Of a stretch of 64,000 nucleotides of DNA, positions 51,541 through 59,354 are shown piece after piece. The translations under genes and the position numbers were made by a program. Each line of letters opens with the position of its first letter. Positions within the stretch are counted from its first letter, which is position 1. The stretch is from JAYVYM01 sp046593925. Lineage in GTDB: Bacteria > Actinomycetota > Actinomycetes > Mycobacteriales > SCTD01. Under the pieces are notes generated by a model that saw only the letters and a program-made list of their open reading frames with translations, had not been told where the DNA came from and did no database searches. The stretch spans positions 1 to 64,000 of the forward strand of contig JBKJQN010000084.1 in NCBI GenBank assembly GCA_046593925.1, in the 5' to 3' direction.

Positions 51541-51563
51541 GACGGGCACCCGAGCAGGCTCAT
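51537..51563 (-). CDS. Eight-codon leader ORF between riboswitch and chelatase gene
   Basis: ATG at 51561-51563 preceded by GAGGAAGG encodes MSLLGCPS and stops at 51537-51539. The stop overlaps the GTG start of the chelatase gene (GTGA). A leader with a better ribosome-binding site than the gene itself suggests coupled translation behind the riboswitch. Confidence 0.55.
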   Translation of the reverse strand: MSLLGCPS

Positions 51564-51574
51564 GCTGGCCTTCC

Positions 51575-51712
51575 TCGGGGTCCGCGCCCCGGGCTGGACG
51601 GAGCGACGGACCGAGTCTCTGGCTGCCCCGGGATCGGGGGTGACAGTGGCGGGACCGCGCCGGAGTTGCACCGGCTTCCTCGGAGGTCGTCGCAGAACAC
51701 CCAGACCCTAGC
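51575..51712 (-). promoter_or_regulatory. Cobalamin riboswitch
   Basis: On the minus strand, upstream of the cobalamin operon: the B12 box region AAGCCGGTGCAACTCCGGCG and following GCGGTCCCGCCACTGT (51643-51676 span), preceded by the P1-P2 strand TGTTCTGCGACGACC and followed by GGCAGCCAGAGACTCGGTC. This is the consensus layout of the AdoCbl-binding element. When coenzyme B12 is abundant, it should shut down the operon. Outer boundaries are estimated. The expression platform probably includes the sequence around the leader ORF. Confidence 0.92.
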
Positions 51713-51768
51713 CGCCGCCGGGTTCCCCGGCCGATACGGACCAGCCGCCGGTCGCCCGCCCGGCGCGC

Positions 51769-52974
51769 TCATCGCGGTTCGGCTTCGAGCCGTCCCTCGG
51801 CCCGGTGCACCAACCCGACGAGGACCACGGCGACCACCAGTGCGGCCAACCCGCCGACCAACGCAAAGGCGGGCAGCGCCAGCAGGGTGTCGGTGGCCGC
51901 CAGGGCAGCAGCGGCGAACGGCCAGCCGAGGCCGATGCGCCACCGCCGGGCCATCCCGGTGTTGGTCGCGCTGCCCGCCGCGAGGTAGAGCGCCACCCCG
52001 CCGGCGAGCAGCAGCCTGGTGCCGAACGGCACGTCGCCGCGAGCCGACTCGAGCACCGACAGCTGGATGCCGACGCCGATGCTCGCCAGCGCAAGGCACA
52101 GCGGCAGCTGACCGAACACGTACACGTCGAGGGAGACGGTGCTCCCACGGCCGTCGGTCCGGTCCAGCATCCGTCTTGCCGCCGCACCGGCCAGGTCGAA
52201 CCAGCTCCACCACAGCGCCGCCGCCAGGACGAAGGCGGCCACCCCGACCGCCACGGCCTGGCCGGTCCAGTGCGCGTCGTGCACGCCGTGCGCGACCGCC
52301 GCCACCGACTCGCCGAGCACCAGGATGACGAACAGCGAAAACCGCTCGGGCAGGTGCTCCAGGTGAAGCGGGACCTCGTGCTCCTGAGCCGTTGCCAGGA
52401 TCGGCACCGCGACCTCGACCAGCACCGCGAGGCCCCATAGCACAAACCGCAGGGGTACGGGGACGGCCAGCGAGGCCGCCCACAGGGCCGCACCGGCGCC
52501 GATCCCCAGCAGGTACAGGCGAACCGTCGGCCGGGCAGCCTCCACCGAGCGGTAGGCGCGGGCGTACTGCGCCAGCAGCACCAGCCGCAGCGCCACCTGG
52601 CAGCCGGCGAACAGCCCGGCGCGCGCACCCGTCGCCTCGGTCGCGGTCGCCGCCAGCCCGATGACGGCGAGCATCGCCGTGAGCTTGTACAGCCGGTAGA
52701 CGACGTCGTCGTGGTCGAAGCGGTTGGCGTACAGCGTCGAGCTCACCCACGACCACCAGACAGCGGTGAACAGGCCGGCAAAGACCGCCACCCCGTGCGG
52801 CGTGACGTCGCCGCGCAGGGCGCCGGCGAGCTCGGCCACGACCAGCACGAAGGCCAGGTCGAAGAACAGCTCCAGCCACGAGGCCGACCGCTGCTCCCCG
52901 GTCTGCAGGCTCGGTGGGCGGACCAGCTCCTGCCCGACAAGGGCCTGGTGGACGCGGCGGTAGAGGATCGGCAC
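51769..52974 (-). CDS. Low-temperature-requirement A (LtrA) family membrane protein
   Basis: 401 aa with about 12 hydrophobic helices. The N-terminal motif SASWLELFFDLAFVLVVAEL and the later VILVLGESV are typical of LtrA. Function unknown; first described from a cold-sensitive Listeria mutant. Start GTG 52972-52974, no clear ribosome-binding site. It ends 57 bp upstream of the riboswitch boundary and transcribes towards it, so some read-through into the operon is possible. Confidence 0.85.
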   Translation of the reverse strand: MPILYRRVHQALVGQELVRPPSLQTGEQRSASWLELFFDLAFVLVVAELAGALRGDVTPHGVAVFAGLFTAVWWSWVSSTLYANRFDHDDVVYRLYKLTAMLAVIGLAATATEATGARAGLFAGCQVALRLVLLAQYARAYRSVEAARPTVRLYLLGIGAGAALWAASLAVPVPLRFVLWGLAVLVEVAVPILATAQEHEVPLHLEHLPERFSLFVILVLGESVAAVAHGVHDAHWTGQAVAVGVAAFVLAAALWWSWFDLAGAAARRMLDRTDGRGSTVSLDVYVFGQLPLCLALASIGVGIQLSVLESARGDVPFGTRLLLAGGVALYLAAGSATNTGMARRWRIGLGWPFAAAALAATDTLLALPAFALVGGLAALVVAVVLVGLVHRAEGRLEAEPR

Positions 52975-53044
52975 GGGCCAGCCCTACCCAGGCCCGCGCG
53001 AGACGTACGGCAGGCTGGCCGTGGTCCGGACCACAGGAGGCGAT

Positions 53045-53713
53045 GTGCTCGACAAGCGCGTGGGGTCGCTGGCCGAGGCCGTGCAGGGCGTCCGCGACGG
53101 TTCGACCGTGCTGGTCGGCGGGTTCGGCAGCTCCGGCATCCCCGTGGAGCTGACCCACGCTCTGCTCGAGCAGGGCGCCCGGGACCTGGTGCTGGTCACC
53201 AACAACGCCGGCAGCGGCGAGTCCGACGTCGCGGCGCTGCTGCGCGAGGGCCGCGTACGCAAGATCATCTGCTCGTATCCGCGGTCGAAGGGCTCGGTGT
53301 GGTTCGAGGAGCTCTACCGTGCCCGCAAGGTCGAGCTGGAGCTGGTGCCGCAGGGCACGCTGAGCGAGCGGATGCGGGCTGCCGGCGCGGGCCTCGGTGG
53401 CTTCTTCACGCCGACCGGCGCCGACTCGGTGCTCGCGGAGGGCAAGGAGGTACGCGTGCTCGGTGGCCGCCGGCAGGTCTTCGAGGAGCCGCTGCCCGGC
53501 GACGTCGCGCTGGTCAGGGCCGACCGCGCCGACCGCTGGGGCAACCTGGTGTACCACTCCGCCGCTCGCAACTTCGGCCCGACAATGTGCATGGCGGCGG
53601 CGCTGACCGTCGTACAGGTACGCGAGGTGGTGGCCCTCGGTGGGCTCGACCCGGAGGCCGTCGTCACGCCCGGCGTGTTCGTCGACCGCGTCGTGCAGGT
53701 CGACCCGTCGTGA
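53045..53713 (+). CDS. scoA: 3-oxoacid CoA-transferase subunit A
   Basis: 222 aa: LVGGFGSSGIPVELTHALL, VTNNAGSGESDVAALL, IICSYPRSKGS and GGFFTPTGADSVLAEGKE. The alpha half of the succinyl-CoA:3-oxoacid (or 3-oxoadipate) CoA-transferase. GTG 53045 has AGGAGG 4 nt upstream. GTGA coupling to subunit B. Confidence 0.92.
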   Translation: MLDKRVGSLAEAVQGVRDGSTVLVGGFGSSGIPVELTHALLEQGARDLVLVTNNAGSGESDVAALLREGRVRKIICSYPRSKGSVWFEELYRARKVELELVPQGTLSERMRAAGAGLGGFFTPTGADSVLAEGKEVRVLGGRRQVFEEPLPGDVALVRADRADRWGNLVYHSAARNFGPTMCMAAALTVVQVREVVALGGLDPEAVVTPGVFVDRVVQVDPS

Positions 53714-54375
53714 CCTGGCGCCGGCTCACCCGCGACGAGATGGCGCGCCGCGTCGCGCAGGACATCGCCGACGGCTCGTACGTAAACCTCGGCATCGGGC
53801 TGCCCACGCTGGTCGGCAACCACGTGCCCGAGGGCCGCGAGGTCGTCTACCACTCCGAGAACGGCGTCCTCGGCCTCGGTCCCGCGCCGCTGCCCGGCCA
53901 GGAGGACCCCGAGCTGATCAACGCCGGCAAGGAGCTCGTCACGCTGCTCCCCGGCGGCGCGTACGTCCACCACACCGACTCCTTCGTCATCATGCGCGGC
54001 GGCCACCTGGACGTGTCGGTGCTCGGCGCGTTCCAGGTCGCGGCCAACGGCGACCTGGCCAACTGGGCCACCGACGACGACGACTTCCCGCCCGCGGTGG
54101 GCGGCGCGATGGACCTCGCGGTCGGCGCCAAAAGGGTGCTGGTGCTCACCACCCACACCACCTCGGGCGGCGCGCCCAAGCTGCTGGAGCGGTGCACGTA
54201 CCCGCTGACGGCCGGCGCCGTCGTCGACCGCGTCTACACCGACCTGGCGGTCCTGGACATCACCCCCGGTGGCTTCCTGGTCCGCGAGCTGGTCGGCGGG
54301 ATGGCTCCCGAGGAGCTGCAGGCGGTGACCGGCGGGCAGCTGCGGTTCGCCGCCGATCTCGGGGTTCTCGCGTGA
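53710..54375 (+). CDS. scoB: 3-oxoacid CoA-transferase subunit B
   Basis: 221 aa: MARRVAQDIADGSYVNLGIG, LPTLVGNHVPEG and the catalytic glutamate in HSENGVLGLGP, then GGHLDVSVLGAFQVA. Moves CoA from succinyl-CoA to acetoacetate or 3-oxoadipate; which substrate cannot be told. Forms a heterotetramer with subunit A. Confidence 0.92.
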   Translation: MTWRRLTRDEMARRVAQDIADGSYVNLGIGLPTLVGNHVPEGREVVYHSENGVLGLGPAPLPGQEDPELINAGKELVTLLPGGAYVHHTDSFVIMRGGHLDVSVLGAFQVAANGDLANWATDDDDFPPAVGGAMDLAVGAKRVLVLTTHTTSGGAPKLLERCTYPLTAGAVVDRVYTDLAVLDITPGGFLVRELVGGMAPEELQAVTGGQLRFAADLGVLA

Positions 54376-54382
54376 TGCTTCC

Positions 54383-54388
54383 TACGAT
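54383..54388 (+). promoter_or_regulatory. Putative leaderless -10 box of the DinB-type gene
   Basis: TACGAT, 6 nt before the GTG start at 54395 and with no Shine-Dalgarno; fits TANNNT. Confidence 0.4.
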
Positions 54389-54394
54389 GGGGTC

Positions 54395-54898
54395 GTGGAC
54401 TTTCCCGAGCCGACCGGTCCAGCTGTCGCGCGGGCGGAGGTCCTCCTCGGCTACCTGGACTACTTCCGCTCGGTGCTGGTCGAGAAGCTGCAGGGGCTTG
54501 CCGATGACGAGCTGCAGACCAGCCGGCTGCCGTCGGGATGGACGCCGCTGGCCCTGCTCACGCACCTGACGTACGTCGAGCGCCGCTGGCTCGTCTGGGG
54601 CTTCGAGGGTGAGCCGGTCGAGGAACCGTGGGGCGACTCCCGGGACGGCCGCTGGTACGTCCCCCCGCAGGAGGGCCTCGGCTCCGTCGTCGAGGCGCTG
54701 CTGGTGCAGGGCGAACGCACCCGCGCGGTCGTGCAGGCGCACGAGCTCTTCGATGTCGGTCGACCGGGACCGCGCTGGGACGGCGCGCCGCCCCCCACCC
54801 TCGAGCGCGTCCTGTTCCACCTGCTCCAGGAGTACGCCAGGCATGCGGGGCACCTGGACGTCGTCCGCGAGCTCATCGACGGTGCCGTCGGCGAGTAG
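54395..54898 (+). CDS. DinB / mycothiol-transferase-like protein
   Basis: 167 aa four-helix-bundle protein: LLGYLDYFRSVLVEKLQGL, LPSGWTPLALLTHLTYVERRW (metal-binding His), LLQEYARHAGHLDVVREL (second His cluster). The pattern matches the DUF664/DinB_2 group, many of which are mycothiol-dependent transferases in actinobacteria. Start GTG 54395 with a TACGAT box 6 nt upstream. Confidence 0.82.
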   Translation: MDFPEPTGPAVARAEVLLGYLDYFRSVLVEKLQGLADDELQTSRLPSGWTPLALLTHLTYVERRWLVWGFEGEPVEEPWGDSRDGRWYVPPQEGLGSVVEALLVQGERTRAVVQAHELFDVGRPGPRWDGAPPPTLERVLFHLLQEYARHAGHLDVVRELIDGAVGE

Positions 54899-54973
54899 CC
54901 GTGCGCGGACGAGCGCAGGGCTGGTTGTCCGCGGGTACCGGAGTGACGTCGACAGGCCCTCGTGGTCGCCGGC

Positions 54974-55061
54974 GGGACAAACACCTTGCACCTTTCATCA
55001 TCATCGCCGCCGCTGAGCGTGGCCCGGCGGATGAGGTAGCAAGGTGCAAGTGGTTTGTCCC
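54974..55061. repeat. Large inverted repeat, 21-bp arms
   Basis: Left arm 54974-54994 (GGGACAAACACCTTGCACCTT) and right arm 55041-55061, complementary at 19 of 21 positions, with a 46-bp centre. Outside coding sequence. Resembles a small transposable or REP/MITE-like element. Confidence 0.8.
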
Positions 55062-55249
55062 GCGGGCCCAACTCGACAGGCGCGCGGGTCGCGGTGGCGC
55101 AGGGCGACCAGGGACCGAGCAGCCAGCAGCCAGGCTGGCGGCAGCCAGGCTGGCGGGACGCCCTAGGGACCGCCAGGGTCGGTGCCGGGCGCGCCGGTCC
55201 GGCCCGCACCCCGCCGCACATCCCGGGCATCGGCGACCTCTGCCTGCCG

Positions 55250-55285
55250 ATCATGCAGAAACAGTTGCCAGCTGAGCATGGCGGG
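55250..55285. repeat. 36-bp dispersed repeat, copy 1
   Basis: ATCATGCAGAAA, 9 variable bases, then GCTGAGCATGGCGGG. A second copy is at 55497-55532 and the last 12 bases recur at 55012-55023. Confidence 0.75.
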
Positions 55286-55307
55286 CCACCAGATGTGCAT
55301 GGTCGCG

Positions 55308-55332
55308 CCAGCCCAGCCCAGCCCAGCCCAGC
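55308..55332. repeat. CCAGC tandem repeat
   Basis: Five exact copies of CCAGC. Confidence 0.9.
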
Positions 55333-55496
55333 CCGGACGCGCTCCCGGCGCGAGTGCAGGCCCAGCCCGGACGCGAGCCGTGCGGAGACGCGAGCCGTGC
55401 GGATCTGTCCCACGGCGGCCCGCCGCGCGAGCTCAGCTCGACAGCAACGCGGAGGTGCCCGGGCGCCGGGGGGACTGGGCAGCCAGCAGCCCCGCA

Positions 55497-55532
55497 ATCA
55501 TGCAGAAATGGTGGAGTGCTGAGCGTGGCAGG
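55497..55532. repeat. 36-bp dispersed repeat, copy 2
   Basis: ATCATGCAGAAA, 9 variable bases, then GCTGAGCGTGGCAGG. Same length and spacing as copy 1. Confidence 0.75.
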
Positions 55533-55632
55533 CGCCCAGCTCTGCAGGCCCGCCCGCCTGGGCCGCGCCGCAGGCGGGCGGCGGCGCCCAGGCCCGCCTC
55601 GCGAGGGGCGCCAACGACGACGGCTCAGCGAC

Positions 55633-55702
55633 CCCGGCCCACCGGAAGACGACCGCCCACGGGAAGACCCCCGGCCCACCGGAAGACGACCGCCCACGGG
55701 AA
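55633..55702. repeat. 33-bp direct repeat, period 37, beside purU
   Basis: The same 33 bases occur at 55633-55665 and 55670-55702. Short related pieces (GGAAGACGAC, CGACGGCTCAG) run into the purU 3' end, suggesting it arose by repeated slippage next to the stop codon. Confidence 0.85.
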
Positions 55703-55710
55703 ACGACGGC

Positions 55711-56559
55711 TCAGGGGAAGACGACGGTGCGGTGGCCGTTGCGCAGCACCCGGTGGTCCAGGTGCCAGCCGACGGCGCGGGCGAGGGCGATGCACTCCAG
55801 GTCGCGGCCGACCTCGACGAGCCGGGCGGGGGTGGCCGCGTGGTCGACGCGGGCGACCTCCTGCTCGATGATCGGCCCCTCGTCGAGCTCGGCCGTCACG
55901 TAGTGGGCGGTCGCCCCGATCAGCTTGACGCCACGCTCGTGCGCCTGGTGGTAGGGCCGGGCTCCCTTGAAGCTCGGCAGGAAAGAGTGGTGGATGTTGA
56001 TGGTGTCGGGCAGCCGGGCGCACAGGTCGTCCGACAGCACCTGCATGTAGCGGGCGAGCACCACGAGGTCGGCCCCCTCGGCGATCTGCAGCAGCCGGGC
56101 CTCCGCGACCGGCTTGTCGCCCGGCAGCACCGGTACGTGGTGGAAAGCCACCCCGTGCGCCTCGACCAGGCCGCGGAAGTCGGGGTGGTTGGACACGACC
56201 GCCACGAGGTCGGCGCGCAGCGCACCTGTGCTGTGCCGGTAGAGCAGGTCGTTGAGGCAGTGCCCGAGCTGCGACACCAGCACCACGACCCGGGCCCGCG
56301 CGGTCCGGTCGTGCAGCTGCCAGTCCATCGCGTACGACGAACCGATGGGTCCGAAGGCCTCGCGCAGCCCGGCAAGGTCGACGCCCTCGGCAGGCGTCGT
56401 CAGGTGCACCCTCATGAAGAACAGCCCGGTGCTCTCGTCGCCGAACTGCGAGCTGTCGACGATGTTGCACTCGTACCGGGCCAGCAGACCGGTCACGGCG
56501 TGCACGATCCCCACCCGGTCGGCGCACGACAGGGTCAGCACCGCGTGCGCCCCCGTCAT
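55711..56559 (-). CDS. purU: Formyltetrahydrofolate deformylase
   Basis: 282 aa. N-terminal ACT domain (ADRVGIVHAVTGLLARYECN) and C-terminal formyltransferase fold with the Asn-His pair in INIHHSFLPSF and Asp in ELDEGPIIEQEV. Splits 10-formyl-THF to formate and THF. Start ATG 56557-56559, no Shine-Dalgarno, TAGCGT 7 nt upstream. That box includes the stop codon of the upstream glycosyltransferase gene. Position in a nitrogen/one-carbon cluster may be meaningful. Confidence 0.93.
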   Translation of the reverse strand: MTGAHAVLTLSCADRVGIVHAVTGLLARYECNIVDSSQFGDESTGLFFMRVHLTTPAEGVDLAGLREAFGPIGSSYAMDWQLHDRTARARVVVLVSQLGHCLNDLLYRHSTGALRADLVAVVSNHPDFRGLVEAHGVAFHHVPVLPGDKPVAEARLLQIAEGADLVVLARYMQVLSDDLCARLPDTINIHHSFLPSFKGARPYHQAHERGVKLIGATAHYVTAELDEGPIIEQEVARVDHAATPARLVEVGRDLECIALARAVGWHLDHRVLRNGHRTVVFP

Positions 56560-56566
56560 GAGCGCC

Positions 56567-56572
56567 ACGCTA
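56567..56572 (-). promoter_or_regulatory. Putative leaderless -10 box of purU
   Basis: TAGCGT, 7 nt before the ATG; same hexamer and spacing as at nadE (11686-11691). It overlaps the stop codon of the glycosyltransferase gene. Confidence 0.45.
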
Positions 56573-57709
56573 GACGCGGACCGGTAGCGCGTCGTAGACC
56601 TCGAGATGCCGCTGCGCACTGGCCCACCAGCTGAACCGCCGGGCGACCTGCGCCCCGTGTGCCACCAGGCCGGCGCGGATCCGGGAGTCCAGCAGTGCCG
56701 TACGCAGCGCCGCCGCGAGGGCCGCCGGGTCGCCGACCGGGACGAGCAGCGCGTCCCGCCCGCCGACGAGGTACTCACGGAAGACCGGCAGGTCGCTGGT
56801 CACCACCGGTACGCCAGCGCTCATCGCCTCGAGGACGGCCAGGCCGAAGCCCTCCTTCACCGACGGGAACGCGAGCGCGTCGGCGGCGGCGTACCAGGCG
56901 GGGACGTCGTCGTCCGGCACGGTGCCGACCGCGACGACGTCGACACCGAACTGGAGCCCGAGGCCGGGCAGCTCGCCCAGGACGGCCTCGCGGTAGGCCC
57001 GGTGGTCCTGGAAGGAGTGGCCGCCGACGATCGCGAGCACCGGGCGCAGCCCCTCGCCGGCCAGCTGCGAGAGCGCCCGGACGAGGGTGTCGCTGCCCTT
57101 GCGCGGCTCGATGCCGCCGACCGACAGCAGCAGCGGCCGGTCGGTGGCGCCGACGGAAGCCCGCAGTTGCGCGGCGCGTACCGGTGAGGCGGAGCTGAAC
57201 CGCTCGGCGTCGACGCCGTTGGGCACCACGCCGGCGCGTACGCCGTAGACCTGCTCGAGCGTGCGGCGCCACACCTCGGTGACGGCGAGCACGACGTCGG
57301 GCTCCAGGATCGCCTCGCGCTGGCAGTCCATCAGCACCTGGCTGGTGAAGTCGTCGACGTGGTGGACGGTGCGTACGACGGTGACGGGCGCGCCGGCGTC
57401 GCGGACCCGCGCCGCCGCCCGCGCGCTGATGCAGTCCTGGGCGTGCAGCACCCGGGCGCCCAGCGAGCCGAGCACCCGCTCGAGCGCGTCGATGCTGCCC
57501 GCGACCTTGTCCTCCAGCGAGCCTGTGCCGCTCGGGCCGGGCGCGATGGTGACCGGCGCGCGCACCGGCCGGAAGAAGCCCGCGGCCGGGTCACCGAGGG
57601 CGACGACGCGGACGTCCTGCCCGAGCTCGTGCAGCGCCTCGGCGACGGCGAGGGTGTGCACGACGCCACCGCGTGGCTTGGTGCTGTAGGTGATCAGCGC
57701 CAGCGTCAC
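56570..57709 (-). CDS. MSMEG_0565-type GT4 glycosyltransferase
   Basis: 379 aa. The N-terminus LALITYSTKPRGGVVHTLAV is the hallmark of the MSMEG_0565 group, then GVVPNGVDAERF, LSVGGIEPRKGSDTLVRAL, and a GT4 E-x7-E region FGLAVLEAMSAGVPVVTSDL. This group belongs to the nitrilase-linked cluster. The product of the glycosyl transfer is unknown. Start GTG 57707-57709. Follows fdrA by 76 nt. Confidence 0.88.
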   Translation of the reverse strand: MTLALITYSTKPRGGVVHTLAVAEALHELGQDVRVVALGDPAAGFFRPVRAPVTIAPGPSGTGSLEDKVAGSIDALERVLGSLGARVLHAQDCISARAAARVRDAGAPVTVVRTVHHVDDFTSQVLMDCQREAILEPDVVLAVTEVWRRTLEQVYGVRAGVVPNGVDAERFSSASPVRAAQLRASVGATDRPLLLSVGGIEPRKGSDTLVRALSQLAGEGLRPVLAIVGGHSFQDHRAYREAVLGELPGLGLQFGVDVVAVGTVPDDDVPAWYAAADALAFPSVKEGFGLAVLEAMSAGVPVVTSDLPVFREYLVGGRDALLVPVGDPAALAAALRTALLDSRIRAGLVAHGAQVARRFSWWASAQRHLEVYDALPVRV

Positions 57710-57785
57710 GGCGACACGTGCGCTCGCTCCGGAAGCGGGCGGCACGCCCGCTCCTGCCGCACGGGGCACCACCCGCAGCCTGCGC

Positions 57786-59354
57786 TCACAGGCCGCTGTC
57801 CACCAGGTCCGGTCGGCGCAGGGCCAGGGCAGCGGCGACGTGCGCGGCGCGGGCGTTGGTCTCCGGGACGATGCACCCGGCGGCCTCGAGCGCCCCCTTC
57901 TGCCGTGAGTAGACCTGCGGGTCGCCTTCGGTGCCGAGCACGTACGTCACGACCTGCGGGCCGCCGCCCGCCATCAGCTCTGCGCAGGCCGGGCCGAGCA
58001 CGCCGGCCGGGTCCTCGTGGCTGCCGTGACCGAGCACCACGTCCAAGAGGACGACCGCAACAGCGGGGTCGTCGCGCAGCCTGCGCAGCAGGTCCAGGCG
58101 CGTGCTCAGGTCGATCATCGGGTGCGGGACCCCGCGGGTGTACTCCTCGGCGCCCAGGTCGAGCAGCACGTGCGCGCCGGCCGGCGCCGGCACGGTGTGC
58201 TCCTGGCGCAGCGGCTCGTTGGAGTGCACCGGGCCGAGGTGGGCCGCCAGCACGACCTGCGCCTCGTAGCAGAGCGTGCCGCCGGAGAACAGGCCCTGCA
58301 CCGTCGTACGCCGTGGGTCGAGGCGCACACCCGATACCCGCTCGCGCAGCCCGTCCGCGAGCGCCGGCACCGTGCCGCCGGTGAGCTCGGCCGCGGCCCG
58401 CGCGCCGGCCTCGAGCGTCGGCGCCAGCTGGACACCGTCCGGTGCGGTGAGTTCGTCGAGCCCCAGGAAGACCGCGACACCGGGGGTGCCGGTGCACTCG
58501 CCAAGTACGGCCGCGGCCGATGACGGTGCCGGCGGCTTGGAGACGACCAGCACGGCGGCCGTGCCGGCGTCGGCGACCAGGGCCCGGACCGCGAGCTGGG
58601 CCATCGCCCCGCCGACGGCTTCGGACAGGTCGCGGCCGCCGACCCCGACGACCTGCGAGACGGCGACGCCCCAGCGGTCGAGCAGCGCCGACACCTCCTG
58701 CGCGCCGGTGCCGGCGGCGGCGACGATGCCGACCGCCGCGCCCCCCGTCGCCGAGAGCCCCGTCGCCGACAGGACCTCGGCCGACAGCACGTTGGCGAAG
58801 CCCAGTCCCGTACCGCCCAGGACGGCGGTGCCGGCGCCCGGGCCCATCACCAGCAGGCCCAGCCCGGCGGCACGCTGCTTGAGCTCGATCTCCTGCTCCA
58901 GCGGCACACCGTCGCTGAACAGCAGCACGTGCAGCCCGGCGGACAGCGCGTGGTGGGCCTCCAGGGCGGCGTACTCCCCCGGTACCGACACGATCGCCAC
59001 GTTCGCGCCGTCCAGCCGACCGGCCGCTTCGGTGACGCTGCGCGGGGCGGCCTGCGGGCCACCAGCGGCCTGCGTGCGCTCCGCGAAGGCCGCCTCCCGG
59101 CCGGCGCCGAGCGCGGCGGCCACCACGTCGTCGCTGCCCCCGCGGACCGCCAGGACCAGGTCGTTGGCCCCGAGCCCGGCGAGCTCGGAGCCGCTGAAGC
59201 CCGCGGCCGCGAGGTCCTCGAGCCCCTTCGCCGAGGCCATCACGGCACCCGCCCAGTCGACGCCCTCGAGGCCGTCCATGCTGACGGTCGCGACCATCAG
59301 CAGCAGCGAGTCCAGGTAGGTGTCGGCGTGGACGTCCACGCCGGAGGCGCTCAC
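57786..59354 (-). CDS. FdrA-like protein (acyl-CoA synthetase-like fold)
   Basis: 522 aa, slightly shorter than E. coli FdrA (about 555). CoA-ligase-like Rossmann regions: VAIVSVPGEYAALEAHHAL, LLVMGPGAGTAVLGGTGLGF, GIVAAAGTGAQEVSALLDRW, VVGVGGRDLSEAVGG, LFSGGTLCYEAQVVLA. E. coli FdrA (AllF) with AllG and AllH makes up oxamate carbamoyltransferase. AllG/AllH-type partners are not visible here. ATGA overlap with the upstream carbamate kinase, so the two are cotranslated. Confidence 0.85.
   Translation of the reverse strand: MSASGVDVHADTYLDSLLLMVATVSMDGLEGVDWAGAVMASAKGLEDLAAAGFSGSELAGLGANDLVLAVRGGSDDVVAAALGAGREAAFAERTQAAGGPQAAPRSVTEAAGRLDGANVAIVSVPGEYAALEAHHALSAGLHVLLFSDGVPLEQEIELKQRAAGLGLLVMGPGAGTAVLGGTGLGFANVLSAEVLSATGLSATGGAAVGIVAAAGTGAQEVSALLDRWGVAVSQVVGVGGRDLSEAVGGAMAQLAVRALVADAGTAAVLVVSKPPAPSSAAAVLGECTGTPGVAVFLGLDELTAPDGVQLAPTLEAGARAAAELTGGTVPALADGLRERVSGVRLDPRRTTVQGLFSGGTLCYEAQVVLAAHLGPVHSNEPLRQEHTVPAPAGAHVLLDLGAEEYTRGVPHPMIDLSTRLDLLRRLRDDPAVAVVLLDVVLGHGSHEDPAGVLGPACAELMAGGGPQVVTYVLGTEGDPQVYSRQKGALEAAGCIVPETNARAAHVAAALALRRPDLVDSGL

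Larger units (their letters stand above)
54899..55710. other. Repeat-rich intergenic region
   Basis: About 810 bp with no supportable gene. It holds a 21-bp-arm inverted repeat, two copies of a 36-bp element, CCAGC tandem repeats (55308-55332) and 33-bp direct repeats beside purU. Confidence 0.7.

Noticed and set aside
55250..55702. Repeats before purU as a CRISPR array
   Set aside because: Only two copies of each type with unequal distances and no cas genes.
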